Below the pieces are notes generated by a model, which had not been told where the DNA came from, made no database searches, and saw only the letters and a program-made list of their open reading frames with translations. The position numbers were made by a program, and so were the translations under genes. From Amorphochlora amoebiformis (taxonomy: Eukaryota > Cercozoa > Chlorarachniophyceae), in contig BAAHQB010000005.1 of assembly GCA_054601695.1 (NCBI GenBank), forward strand, positions 186,001 through 250,000: a DNA stretch of 64,000 bases, given 5' to 3'. Below are positions 12,976-64,000 of this stretch, piece after piece (the first letter of the stretch is position 1; each line of letters begins with the position of its first letter).

Positions 12976-13794
12976 CAACCAATAAATACATGTATGTATA
13001 TGTATATATATTTGCATTCACTCATATGAAATATTAAATAGTATTACCCTTGATGTATTAAATATTAACTCCCATATATATATATATATGTATATATAAC
13101 CAATAAATACATATATGTATATATATATATATTTACATTCACTCATATGAAATATTATATAGTTTAGCATTACCCTTGATGTATTAAATATTAACTCCCT
13201 CGAGAAGTTTCTATTCACAGACTTCAATACCTCACCCTTTGGGTTAGGGTTAGGGTTAGGATTAGGGTTAGGGTTAGGGTTAGGGTTAGGGTTAGGGTCA
13301 GGGTTAGGGTTAGGCTTGGGTAACGGTTTGGGTTTACGGATTAGGTTTAAGCCTGGTAGTTAGGGTTACAGTTAGGGTTACGGTTAGGGTTACGGTTAGG
13401 GTTAGGGTTAGGGTTAGGGTTAGGGTTAGGGTTAGGGTTAGGGTTAGGGTTAGGGTTAGGGATAGGGTTTAGGGTTAGGGTTTGGGATACGATTACGTCT
13501 GAGAACAGGGTTAGGAATAGCGTTAGAGACTAAGCATTCAGGAGGATTAGGGTTAGGCTTAGGGTTAAGGTTAGGGTTAGGGTTAGGGTTAGGGTTAGGG
13601 TTAGAGTTAGGGTTAGGGTTAGGGTTAGGGTTAGAGTTTACATCGTTGGTAGGGTTCGCTAGATTGACTGTTCGGTGCTCGTATTCCTGCGGGTATTACT
13701 CAGGTTAGGGTTAGGGTTAGGGTTAGGGTTAGGGTTAGGGTTAGGGTTACGTCTTTGTCTCGTTCAGGGTCATGTGCGGGGTGGATTAGGACGC
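750..13794 (-). CDS. Gene A: unrecognised multi-exon protein, probably partial at its 3' end
   Basis: Minus-strand exons in transcript order: 13751-13794, 13642-13686, 13174-13236, 12626-12686, 12047-12087, 11139-11204, 10900-10956, 9492-9683, 9076-9132, 7614-7647, 7410-7459, 6702-6734, 6329-6354, 5900-5955, 4744-4807, 4516-4546, 4363-4406, 4075-4135, (3959-3995 and 3846-3863 weak), 3664-3762, 3341-3381, 2355-2382, 1903-1968, 750-806. Each has GT/AG borders except the donor at 12047, which is GC. Most neighbours agree in phase; the 6329/5900 junction and the two weak exons do not, so an exon may be missing there. The longest exon (64 codons) begins [17 protein letters not shown] and ends [12 protein letters not shown]. 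Others include [18 protein letters not shown] (Pro-rich), [10 protein letters not shown] and [16 protein letters not shown]. The product looks soluble, charged and partly coiled-coil. The start codon is not located, and the last exon ends in phase 0 with an open donor, so the gene probably continues leftward. I do not recognise the family. Confidence 0.68.
1467..1890. repeat. Interstitial TTAGGG block in a gene A intron
   Basis: The block holds perfect and single-base-variant TTAGGG hexamers on the plus strand, so the gene A transcript carries CCCTAA. Variants such as TTAGAG, TTACGG and TTGGAG increase in the middle. A second small block lies at 2244-2345. Confidence 0.95.
3195..4509. repeat. 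Telomere-repeat cluster interrupted by gene A exons
   Basis: CCCTAA repeats at 3195-3325 face TTAGGG repeats from 3388 onward, a head-to-head change of orientation around the exon at 3341-3381. Further TTAGGG blocks at about 3775-3830, 3885-3925, 4000-4048, 4140-4216, 4285-4360 and 4410-4508 alternate with non-repetitive islands, most of which are exons of gene A. Confidence 0.93.
4808..5166. repeat. Two further copies of gene A exon 4744-4807 in the upstream intron
   Basis: Copies at about 4922-4980 and 5102-5160 repeat most of the exon with its acceptor, separated by TA arrays; spacing is about 178-180 bp. The copies keep the frame but lack the exon's last bases (coding for HLGM) before the donor. 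The true splice could use the acceptor of any of the three copies. Confidence 0.85.
6068..7515. repeat. TTAGGG blocks and degenerate GATTAGG-type derivatives
   Basis: Clean TTAGGG runs lie at about 6066-6110, 6226-6292, 6358-6460, 7383-7408 and 7461-7515. From about 6780 to 7260 the sequence is a decayed relative made of GATTAGG, TTAGAT and GGGTTTGGGATTAGAGGG strings, with an internal duplication of a segment of about 300 bp. It surrounds small exons of gene A. Confidence 0.85.
7770..9062. repeat. 50-bp AT-rich tandem satellite in a gene A intron
   Basis: Roughly 25 copies of a unit containing TACATATGTCGATATCTATA and TATCCATATCCATATG repeat with a period close to 50 bp (for example 8465 to 8515). 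Copies vary by a few bases. It is unlike the plain TA arrays and lies between gene A exons 9076-9132 and 7614-7647. Confidence 0.9.
9139..9410. repeat. TTAGGG arrays with a dispersed 70-bp element
   Basis: TTAGGG runs at 9139-9250 and 9338-9390 flank a copy (about 9256-9325) of the dispersed element that begins GATCAGATTATTCAGCATG. A pure TA run of about 75 bp follows, up to the donor of exon 9492-9683. Confidence 0.85.
9684..10411. other. Gene A intron: T run, TTAGGG array, TA arrays
   Basis: An acceptor-proximal T run (9689-9704) is followed by a diverged TTAGGG array (about 9723-9850) and TA arrays. Positions about 10225-10410 hold two copies of a unit with GTTTGCTGTTTGCAGTATGTAGGCTATGCC. 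No coding segment is seen. Confidence 0.7.
10412..10899. repeat. Four extra copies of the exon 10900-10956 3' edge and donor
   Basis: Copies start near 10412, 10567, 10686 and 10757. Each carries the end of the exon (coding [10 protein letters not shown]) with the donor and the bases beyond it, spaced by TA arrays or a T run. Three keep the strong GTAAGT donor; the 10412 copy has GCAAAG instead. Confidence 0.93.
11340..11985. repeat. Tandem family built on GTCAAGACACCCCA
   Basis: Many imperfect copies of a unit of about 25-30 bp (GACTGTCAAGACACCCCACA and variants such as GTCAAGACATCCCACGTG) fill the intron between gene A exons 11139 and 12047. A longer segment containing GTTAGAACTTTGTAAA recurs at about 11386, 11580 and 11890. 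A TA array sits in the middle. Confidence 0.85.
12873..13173. repeat. Two extra copies of the exon 13174-13236 3' edge and donor
   Basis: Copies at about 12873-12940 and 13014-13075, together with the edge of the real exon, share the string ending TTAATATTTAATACATCAAG/GGTAAT on the minus strand and about 40 bp of downstream intron. TA arrays separate them. Confidence 0.92.
13237..13750. repeat. Long TTAGGG arrays around exon 13642-13686
   Basis: Mostly perfect TTAGGG on the plus strand with variants (TTACGG, TTAGGC). The gene A exon 13642-13686 interrupts it. Donors of the exons on both sides read GTAACC or GTAAAC, continuous with the array. Confidence 0.93.
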
Positions 13795-13825
13795 CTATAT
13801 ATATATACACATACATATATATATA

Positions 13826-13868
<43 letters not shown>

Positions 13869-13982
13869 ATATACATATAATATATACATATAATGAATAC
13901 ACATATATATATATATATATATATATATTGTATATACATATAATATATACATATATATATATACATATATACATTATATATT

Positions 13983-14022
<40 letters not shown>

Positions 14023-14045
14023 CATTAGATATTTATATGCATATA

Positions 14046-14087
<42 letters not shown>

Positions 14088-14206
14088 TATATATTATAGC
14101 GATTCGTACGTGATATCTCGACATAAATTCATTGTTATGTTCACATATTTTAAATAAATATAAATATATATTATATATGTCTATATATATATATATATAT
14201 CTATGT

Positions 14207-14250
<44 letters not shown>

Positions 14251-14339
14251 CCATATAATTGTTAAATATAAATAAAATAAGAGGACGCAACCCAATGAGC
14301 GGATATTAATAGACCACAAAAACCGACTCATACAAAACC

Positions 14340-14735
14340 GGAGATCACTGGAGATCCCGAGATTCCTGGAGATTCTGTAATTGCTGGAGATTACTGGAGA
14401 TCGTTGGAGATCCCGAGATTCCTGGAGATCCCGTAATTGCGGGAGATTACTGGAGATCGTTCGAAATCACGAGATTCCTGGAGATCCCGTAATTGCTGGA
14501 GATAACTGGGGATCGTTGGAAATCACGAGATTCCTGGAGGTCCCGTAATTGTTGGAGATAGCTGGAGATCGTTGGAAATGACGAGATTCCTGGAGATTCC
14601 GTAATTGCTGGAGATAACTGGAGATCGTTGGAGATCCCGAGATTCCTGGAGATCCCGTAATTGCTGGAGATAACTGGAGATCGTTGGAAATACGAGATTC
14701 CTGGAGATCCCGTAATTGCTGGAGATGGAACCACC
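14340..14735. repeat. 61-bp GGAGAT minisatellite
   Basis: About six copies of a unit of roughly 61 bp with the core CGAGATTCCTGGAGATCCCG and GGAGATCGTTGGAAATC. It lies in the spacer between the 3' end of gene B and the first exon seen in gene A, so it is 5' flank or 5' UTR of gene A. Two minus-strand frames stay open through it only because the unit lacks stops. Confidence 0.85.
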
Positions 14736-14739
14736 GGGC

Positions 14740-14854
14740 CCAACCCATTAATAACGCGATTCACTATAAAAAAAAAAGGTGACCATGCGTGACGTCACGC
14801 CACATCACGCTTCGGGAATTTCTCCGAAGATTCTAGAATTCTGTGAGCTGATAT
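14740..14854. promoter_or_regulatory. Candidate promoter of gene A with CRE-like site
   Basis: A GC-richer, non-repetitive stretch just beyond the gene B stop carries GCGTGACGTCACGCC, a palindromic TGACGTCA core, followed by CATCACGC. The same GTCACGC string occurs twice in the THOC7/RER1 divergent promoter. Placement and motif are the only evidence. Confidence 0.4.
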
Positions 14855-28566
<13,712 letters not shown>

Positions 28567-28797
28567 CTGAGGGTTAGGGTTAGGGCTAGGGTTAGGGTTA
28601 GGGTTAGGGTTAGGGTTAGGGTTGGGGTAAGGTTAGGGTTAGGGTTAGGGTTAGGGTTAAGGTTAGGTAATCGGCTTTTTAATTCAGTGTCTCTCTCTCT
28701 GAATCTATCTATCTATCTATCTATCTCTTTCTACCCATCTATAAGTCTGCATGTTCTATCTATCTATCTATCTCTTTCTACCCATCTATAAGTCTGC

Positions 28798-28839
<42 letters not shown>

Positions 28840-28889
28840 GACTCTATCTATCTATCTATCTATCTCTTTCTACCCATCTATAAGTCTGC

Positions 28890-28937
<48 letters not shown>

Positions 28938-28949
28938 TATATTGACAAT

Positions 28950-28982
<33 letters not shown>

Positions 28983-29545
28983 TGACAATATACATATATA
29001 TATACATGTGTGTATATATGAAAACAATATACCCTAATAAATATATGCACACCCAAATATGCCACGGTCCATCTAGATATCCTGATACCTCAATACCTCG
29101 ATATCTTAATATCTCGATACCTCAAAATCTCGATATCTCGATACCTCGATACCCCAATAACTTAATATGTCAGACCGAGGGCATAATGGTCGAATATCTC
29201 AATATCTCGCTCTCTCTCTCACTCTCTCGAAATCTTTTTCTCTCGTTTTCTAGCTCCTTTCCTCTCTCGCGCGCTCTCTCTCTCTCTCTCGAAATCTTTT
29301 TCTCTCGTTTTCTAGCTCTTTTCCTCTCTTTTTCTAGCTCTTTTCCTCTCTCGCGCTCTCTCTCGACCTCTCTCTCTCGACCTCTCTCTTTCTGACTCTC
29401 TCACGCTCTCTACGTCCATTTTTTCTTCTCTCTCTCTCTTGATGATTCTGTACACATTGTAAAAATAGAGCTATAAATTTTTGTTTATTGTATATCAATA
29501 TACATTTATTTACATAGATATACATACATATATAGATATAGATAT

Positions 29546-29622
<77 letters not shown>

Positions 29623-29639
29623 ATATTATTCACAGATAT
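28567..29639. other. 5' part of gene B: repeats, no exon found
   Basis: TTAGGG (28570-28665), three copies of a TCTATC plus CCCATCTATAAGTCTGCATG unit (28700-28895), TA arrays, GATACCTC/GATATCTC repeats (29068-29160) and CTCTCG tracts (29205-29440). The first exon of gene B should lie here or just right of it but I could not identify it. Confidence 0.6.
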
Positions 29640-30098
29640 CTAGATATGTGAATCTCCGTATGGCACAATGGAAAGAAAAAAATACATCTCACGTGACCTC
29701 AACTTCCAAAGCCTCGTACCCGATCCCGAAAAATTACGAGAAAGGCTACGTAGACATACTGTAGAAGGGGGGGTTTTGGAGAGGGAGGGGGGTTGGAAGA
29801 CGCGAAGGAGAGAGAAAATCGCCAGCCAGAGAGCCGCGCACGGCCGGATAGGCGCCATCTCCTCGGAGCCCAGAGAATATAGCTTCCGAAGTACATATTC
29901 GGGACCCAAGATGGGTGGGTTCCGAAAAGTCACTGGGAGTGACTCCCACCGTCAAATTTCGTTTTCAGCGACGAAACTCCTCAGATATCTGCATAATGCA
30001 TATTGCACAAAAGTAATATGCAAATATCTAAAACACTGAAATCCTCCTTTTCTTAATTTCTCGGCGAATATCTTGTCGGCTCACCCCGCCCTCACGGC
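29640..30098. promoter_or_regulatory. Divergent promoter region, gene B and RBM26/27
   Basis: A 460-bp stretch free of simple repeats separates two genes that point away from each other. It is GC-richer than its surroundings and includes TCTCACGTGACC at about 29688 (an E-box core CACGTG) and GTCACTGGGAGTGACTCCC at 29931-29949, a near palindrome. A minus-strand frame of 97 codons crosses it but nothing supports it as protein. Confidence 0.5.
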
Positions 30099-46419
<16,321 letters not shown>

Positions 46420-47269
46420 TCACATGTTCAAACATCGATATCCTAGATATCTGCACGAAGATATGTCTAGATATCTGCACGAAGATATGTCTAGATATCT
46501 AATATCTAGAAAAAAAATTCCAGACCGAAACGTATTTCGGTATATTTTTTTTTTTTTTTTGCTAGTATTTAGCGGCTCCTGCATCAATTTCAATAATCAG
46601 AGGCTAGAATCATGTGATGATCATATCTAGATATCTGATATCGACTAGATCGATCATTTTGACTCTTTTTTAGTATTTTTAACTAGTTTTAAGTCTTTGA
46701 ATTGCCATCCACAGATCGTACACTGCTCACTGACTAGACTGAATACCGTGTGACAATACTCCCTAGACTCCAGATACTCGAGTAAAGATTACTAATGAGT
46801 CAAATTCGGACTACAGACTCTAGAGACTAGACAGTTTTAGCTAGTTTAGAGTTGAAAGACGTAATATATAACTAGAATCTATCGACTTTACCAGATGTTG
46901 GAAATCACATATATCTCAATGAATATCGTACAAGAACTAGAAGAAATATACACACAGTATCACGCACAGACGCTCTATATATATATATATATATACATAA
47001 TTATTAGACAGAGTCATACCTGTCTTCGGTACTAAGATATTTAACAGAGAGTGACTAGAGTCCTGAGATATATCTAGATACATAACGTTTACCACCATGA
47101 ATCAATTCTTGATGAACAGTATTGATGTCAATACTTGATCTAGAAGATGATAGCCATAGTCTAGATAGTAGTGACTAGATCTGGTAGATGGAGTACAATG
47201 TCCAATGCGCCGGTTTCCAATCATTACTATGTGATGACTCTTTTTCTAGTTACTACGGCTAGACGGATA
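46420..47269. other. CTAG-rich convergent spacer, RBM26/27 and THOC7 3' ends
   Basis: The 850 bp contain no TTAGGG and only one short TA array. CTAG is dense (CTAGATATCT, GACTAGA, ACTAGT), and TGACTAGA recurs. A direct repeat GATATCTGCACGAAGATATGTCTA is at 46446-46495. No gene is visible; both genes' poly(A) signals should be here. Confidence 0.8.
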
Positions 47270-54151
<6,882 letters not shown>

Positions 54152-54371
54152 TGCGATATGTCACGCAGAGATGTCACAGCCCCTGGTCACGCAGAAGGGT
54201 CACCCAAGCATTCTATCAGATATGAAGATATCGAAATATCAATATGAGAGAAACCCACCGAAGTTTTCATAAAACTTCGCTTTTTCGCGGGCCCCCACGC
54301 AAGCGTCGTGGCGTCCTCCTTGTCTTCCGTGGCCCTATAGAGCAAAAACATAAACCAAAAAGAGCACAAAA
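54152..54371. promoter_or_regulatory. Divergent promoter between THOC7 and RER1
   Basis: The two start codons are 220 bp apart and point away from each other. The spacer has no TA or telomere arrays. It carries GTCACGCAG twice (about 54160 and 54186) with GTCACAG and GTCACCC nearby, and a GC-rich patch near RER1 (CGCGGGCCCCCACGCAAGCG). The repeated GTCACGC matches the CRE-like block before gene A. Confidence 0.6.
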
Positions 54372-59633
<5,262 letters not shown>

Positions 59634-59700
59634 ATAAGATATCTAGATATGTGCATGTCCACACATACTAATATTCTGGGAATGAAATATACATGTTTCA

Positions 59701-59743
<43 letters not shown>

Positions 59744-59802
59744 TATATTGTTATACATGTACATGTTTGTACATAAATACTTAATCTATGTGTAACATAT
59801 TG

Positions 59803-59841
<39 letters not shown>

Positions 59842-59871
59842 GTTATACATATAATAAATAACACATATATA

Positions 59872-59902
<31 letters not shown>

Positions 59903-60742
59903 CATATAACAGGTCGATAAGGCAGGATAAAGATACCATCGGCTAGATGATATAGCAAACTGTGTAAGCTCTAGGGCACCCATTTCCCAACGCTCTTCAG
60001 TATGGTTGAATCTAGGCCACAGCCGAGGTATACGAGCCGAATAAATGACTTAATGTGGTTGCTTCTAGATGCAGCTCCCTCCCGGCGCAGATTGTTATCT
60101 GGCTAGATTCGCGCGGCGCTGACCATTCATGAGAGCCTGGAATCTAGAAAAAATCACTTGATCATTGAGTTCATGGATTTCAGTTTAAGCTACTAGTTTT
60201 AGATTTATTTGGGACGCGAGGCTCCTAGCTTGATGCACCATCCGAAGACCTGGTCGACAAGTTCTAGAACTAGCTAGTAGAAGTTAGAAGTGACTAGAGT
60301 GAAGACCGATTAGGCAAGAACTAGGGAAGTTAGTATATCTCGACGTATCTCTAATATCTAGATATTCAAACTAGATAATGGTATGTACTAGATCTAGTAT
60401 CGGCCAGATTTCCGTGACTGACTGCTAGTAAGTTAGTCTAACATATGAACTTGATGTTACCGCGGTCACTACTAGACTAGTCTAGTAGTCGCCTGACACA
60501 GTGATCGACAGTGACAAATAGATTTTATTTTTCGGGTGCAGCACAGATTATTACTATTATCTAGATTAGTATTTTTTTTCTGTCTAGCACGTCAAGTCAT
60601 TCAGAGCTGAAAGTAGAGTCTATCTCTAGTATTTTAGTATCGGAGTTGTAGACGATATATAGCCAGGTAATATGACGCCGAGTAATATTAATGAGTAGGA
60701 TCCTGGTGATTTTTATTGACTAGATTGAATCATTAGGCCAAA
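59634..60742. other. Convergent spacer of RER1 and gene D, CTAG-rich
   Basis: The first 275 bp are TA arrays. From 59910 to 60742 the sequence is complex, with dense CTAG and ACTAG strings (TGACTAGA near 60291 and 60717). It resembles the spacer at 46420-47269 in composition and position. No coding segment is seen. Confidence 0.78.
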
Positions 60743-60900
60743 CTATGCGTCAAAAGTTGTTGAACCCAAATGTAGAGCTGACGCTGCAGCTTCAGCTGAT
60801 TTTAGAATCCGAAGGGCGTCCTTCCAGAGACCATTTTTTGAATCTGTATGTTTTACAGGCATACAGAGTGTTATATATTTGTAGTTATGCGTGGGTGATG

Positions 60901-60948
<48 letters not shown>

Positions 60949-61036
60949 TGTTCATGTAAGTATGTGCGCAAATTTAAATGTCACGTTATACACTAGATAT
61001 ATGTATATGTATGTATATATATATACATATATACAT

Positions 61037-61085
<49 letters not shown>

Positions 61086-61208
61086 AATACCAATACATAC
61101 GATACGTAAGTGCACATATATATGTAAATAATATATAATATGTACAAGTGTGCAAATACACACATTTAGTATTTAATGCAGGTATCTATATTTACACACA
61201 CAGAGCAC

Positions 61209-61267
<59 letters not shown>

Positions 61268-61296
61268 TATACATGTACATATATTTATATATTATG

Positions 61297-61338
<42 letters not shown>

Positions 61339-61408
61339 TTACCTAGGTTCTGTTCTAAGAGACTAAGAGCATCCGATAACTCGAAATTTGCTTTTCCCTG
61401 CTTTATTG

Positions 61409-61451
<43 letters not shown>

Positions 61452-61512
61452 GTGTGTATATATATTTATACATAGATAGATTAACGCATTCGTATATATA
61501 TATATATGTATG

Positions 61513-61572
<60 letters not shown>

Positions 61573-61596
61573 TCCTATGTATACATAAACACACAA

Positions 61597-61631
<35 letters not shown>

Positions 61632-61772
61632 CATTATATAATATTTATCTATATACATAATATATTATGCATATTTACGTTATATCTATGTAAGTTTTTA
61701 TTTACTGTAAACATAGGAATTCTTTTGTACATTATTGTTCTTACAATGATGAATATGTTCATACATTAACAC

Positions 61773-61833
<61 letters not shown>

Positions 61834-61906
61834 CTGATGTATATGTTCATACATTATCACATTTATAAGTATATCTCTACATACATACAAACATACACAC
61901 ACACGC

Positions 61907-61963
<57 letters not shown>

Positions 61964-61999
61964 CAAATAAATGTTTATATAAATTCAGGTATATCTAGG

Positions 62000-62047
<48 letters not shown>

Positions 62048-62116
62048 GATGAATTTGTTCGCACATTAACACAGTTATAAGTATATATATACATACATAC
62101 ACACACACACACACAC

Positions 62117-62151
<35 letters not shown>

Positions 62152-62312
62152 AATAAATGCTTCTATTATATTCAGGTATATCTGGGATAATATATATATA
62201 TATATATATATATTTATGTATATATATATATGTATATAATGAGGAATACATTTATACATTAACACGTAAGTATATCTGTACATTCATACATATAGGTATA
62301 TATATATATATC

Positions 62313-62344
<32 letters not shown>

Positions 62345-62535
62345 TATGTATAAATGTATATATTATTCAGGTATATGTGGTATAAATATTTACATATATA
62401 TATTATATATATATATATATCTATAATATATACATATATATATATATATATATTGTATATTAATAGACATACACCTGAAGTTGATGCAAGAATAACCCTT
62501 GAAGAATCTAATGTATATATATATATATATACATA

Positions 62536-62578
<43 letters not shown>

Positions 62579-62708
62579 TATATATATATGTAGAAAGAGA
62601 GAGAGATTTATATATATATATATATATATACATAATTACATATATATCCATTATTTATATCAATGGTATATATATACTATTTATATAAATAATGGATATA
62701 TATGTAAT

Positions 62709-62739
<31 letters not shown>

Positions 62740-63090
62740 GTAGAATCTAATGTATATATACTATTCATATAAATAATGGATATATATATGTAATTATATA
62801 TATATATGTAGAATCTAATGTATACTATTGATATAGATAATGGATATATATATATATATATATATAATTATATATATATGTGTAGAATCTAATGTATACA
62901 TACATAGAATCTAATGTATATATACTATTGATATAGATAATGGATATATATATATATATATATATATATAGATATGTAGAATCTAATGTATATATACTAT
63001 TCATATAGATAATTGATATATATGTAACTATATATATATGTAGAATCTAATGTATATATACTATTCATATAGATAATGGATATATATATG

Positions 63091-63137
<47 letters not shown>

Positions 63138-63162
63138 ATATGTAGCAATGTTAATGATGTAG

Positions 63163-63206
<44 letters not shown>

Positions 63207-63472
63207 AATATACAATATTTAAATATATATATACATGCGTACACATTATATATACACACACACAGAGATTATATATATATATATATATTTATATACATGT
63301 TCGTATGTATATTGTAGATTTGCTGTCAGGATATATATATATATATATATTATATGTATATATTATATATATATATATAATATGTAATATATATTTATAA
63401 TATATATATATATATACACACATACATACACACATATATATATATACCCTTTGAAATGTACTATTTCGAAAT

Positions 63473-63537
<65 letters not shown>

Positions 63538-63613
63538 TATATATTATTTACATGTATGCATAAGCCTACCTTACAAGATGCGTCCACTCCTATCACCCCT
63601 CGCTTCCCATCGT
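60743..63613 (-). CDS. Gene D: unrecognised protein, C-terminal part only
   Basis: Four minus-strand exons fit in phase, in transcript order: 63570-63613, 62475-62507, 61343-61397, 60743-60843 (stop TAG at 60743-60745). The reading is [14 protein letters not shown], then [11 protein letters not shown], then [18 protein letters not shown], then a 33-codon last exon containing [19 protein letters not shown] and ending LGSTTFDA. The helical pattern with Ala and Leu spacing recalls TPR-like repeats, but I cannot name the family. Upstream exons must lie beyond 63613 or outside the window. A splice-donor-like island ATCAAAG/GTATAT on the minus strand near 63975 may be one more exon edge. Evidence is phase agreement, AG/GT borders and convergent placement against RER1. 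Confidence 0.7.
61735..62400. repeat. Tandem repeat of about 200 bp in a gene D intron
   Basis: Four units start with TGATGAATATGTTCATACATTAACAC or close variants (near 61748, 61835, 62046, 62237). The units from 61835 onward end in ATTCAGGTATATCTGGGATA or close variants, with TA arrays inside. Confidence 0.85.
62508..63130. repeat. Copies of the acceptor edge of gene D exon 62475-62507
   Basis: GTAGAATCTAATGTATA or a near match occurs about six times (62742, 62808, 62882, 62906, 62977, 63040), with TACTATTCATATAAATAATGG and TA spacers. On the minus strand it is the acceptor TACATTAG and the first exon bases. An inverted repeat (62634-62660 with 62687-62713) can form a hairpin. Confidence 0.85.
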
Positions 63614-63637
63614 CTATTTCTCCCCCCCGGAAAAATA

Positions 63638-63716
63638 AGTTCAAATTCAAATTCAAATTCGAATTCAAATTCAAGTTCAAATTCAAATTCAAATTCAAAT
63701 TCAAATTCAAATTAAG
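63638..63716. repeat. TTCAAA hexamer array
   Basis: About 13 copies of TTCAAA with TTCGAA and TTCAAG variants, in the intron upstream of gene D exon 63570-63613. Confidence 0.93.
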
Positions 63717-63859
63717 TTCGAATTCAACTTTCGATTCAAATCGAAAATTTAGTTTTCATAGTTTAGTTATATTTATCTTCTTGGACAGAGAGATATATAA
63801 CAGAGTCATTTTTTCGCAGTGAATGTGAGAGAAATAGAAGACTGTATATACCTTTGTAG

Positions 63860-63890
<31 letters not shown>

Positions 63891-64000
63891 TATATATATA
63901 TACATATATATGGATAATACATACATACATATATATATATATATATGTATTTGTATAATGTATATACATATACCTTTGATCTATGCATGTATATATCTAT

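Noticed and set aside
14447-14764. Minus-strand ORFs of about 100 codons over the 61-bp minisatellite
   Set aside because: They stay open because the repeat unit lacks stops; both overlapping frames are equally open.
29640-29933. Minus-strand 97-codon ORF in the divergent promoter
   Set aside because: No similarity, no phase partner and an atypical length for exons here; it may be part of the gene B 5' UTR.
60745-60996. Plus-strand gene starting [12 protein letters not shown]
   Set aside because: It runs into a TA array after about 50 codons, and the minus-strand exon reading is better supported by splice sites and phase.
62471-62512. Plus-strand exon reading [14 protein letters not shown]
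   Set aside because: Borders are acceptable on both strands, but only the minus reading joins in phase with 61343-61397 and 63570-63613.

Overview
This is nuclear DNA of an intron-rich eukaryote that I cannot place taxonomically. TA dinucleotide arrays fill most of the window, and many blocks of TTAGGG/CCCTAA, the telomere repeat of animals, many fungi and several protist lineages, lie inside it. Most long open frames are artefacts of these simple repeats ([18 protein letters not shown]). The real coding content is about a hundred short exons, mostly 26-120 nt. I found them by looking for non-repetitive islands with GT and AG borders and then checking that reading phase carries across each intron.

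Six genes emerge. Gene A (minus, about 750-13794, probably running off the left edge) and gene B (minus, 14855 to about 28566) are not recognised. A gene of the RBM26/RBM27 type (plus, 30099-46419, 28 exons) has an N-terminal PWI-like segment, an Arg/Asp-rich segment, two RRMs and the family's WRR C-terminus. THOC7 (minus, 47270-54151, 12 exons) and RER1 (plus, 54372-59633, 7 exons) are complete and share a 220-bp divergent promoter. Gene D (minus, 60743 to at least 63613) is not recognised and may run off the right edge. B and RBM26/27 diverge from 28567-30098. RBM26/27 and THOC7 converge on 46420-47269, and RER1 and gene D converge on 59634-60742. Both convergent spacers are free of long TA arrays and are rich in CTAG. 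The two recognised RNA factors suggest ordinary housekeeping functions: mRNA export (THOC7), nuclear RNA metabolism (RBM26/27) and ER-Golgi retrieval (RER1).

The striking biology is in the introns. They are built from TA arrays (GTATATA...TATATAG) and from telomere repeats. At about ten exons the 5' splice site is the telomere repeat itself (GTTAGG or GTAACC). At several others the acceptor CCCTAG is one base away from CCCTAA. Many introns also hold 2-7 tandem copies of the neighbouring exon's edge with its splice site. An approximately 70-bp dispersed element sits beside TTAGGG arrays in at least five introns. Together these suggest introns that grow by tandem duplication at exon edges and by capture or expansion of telomeric DNA.
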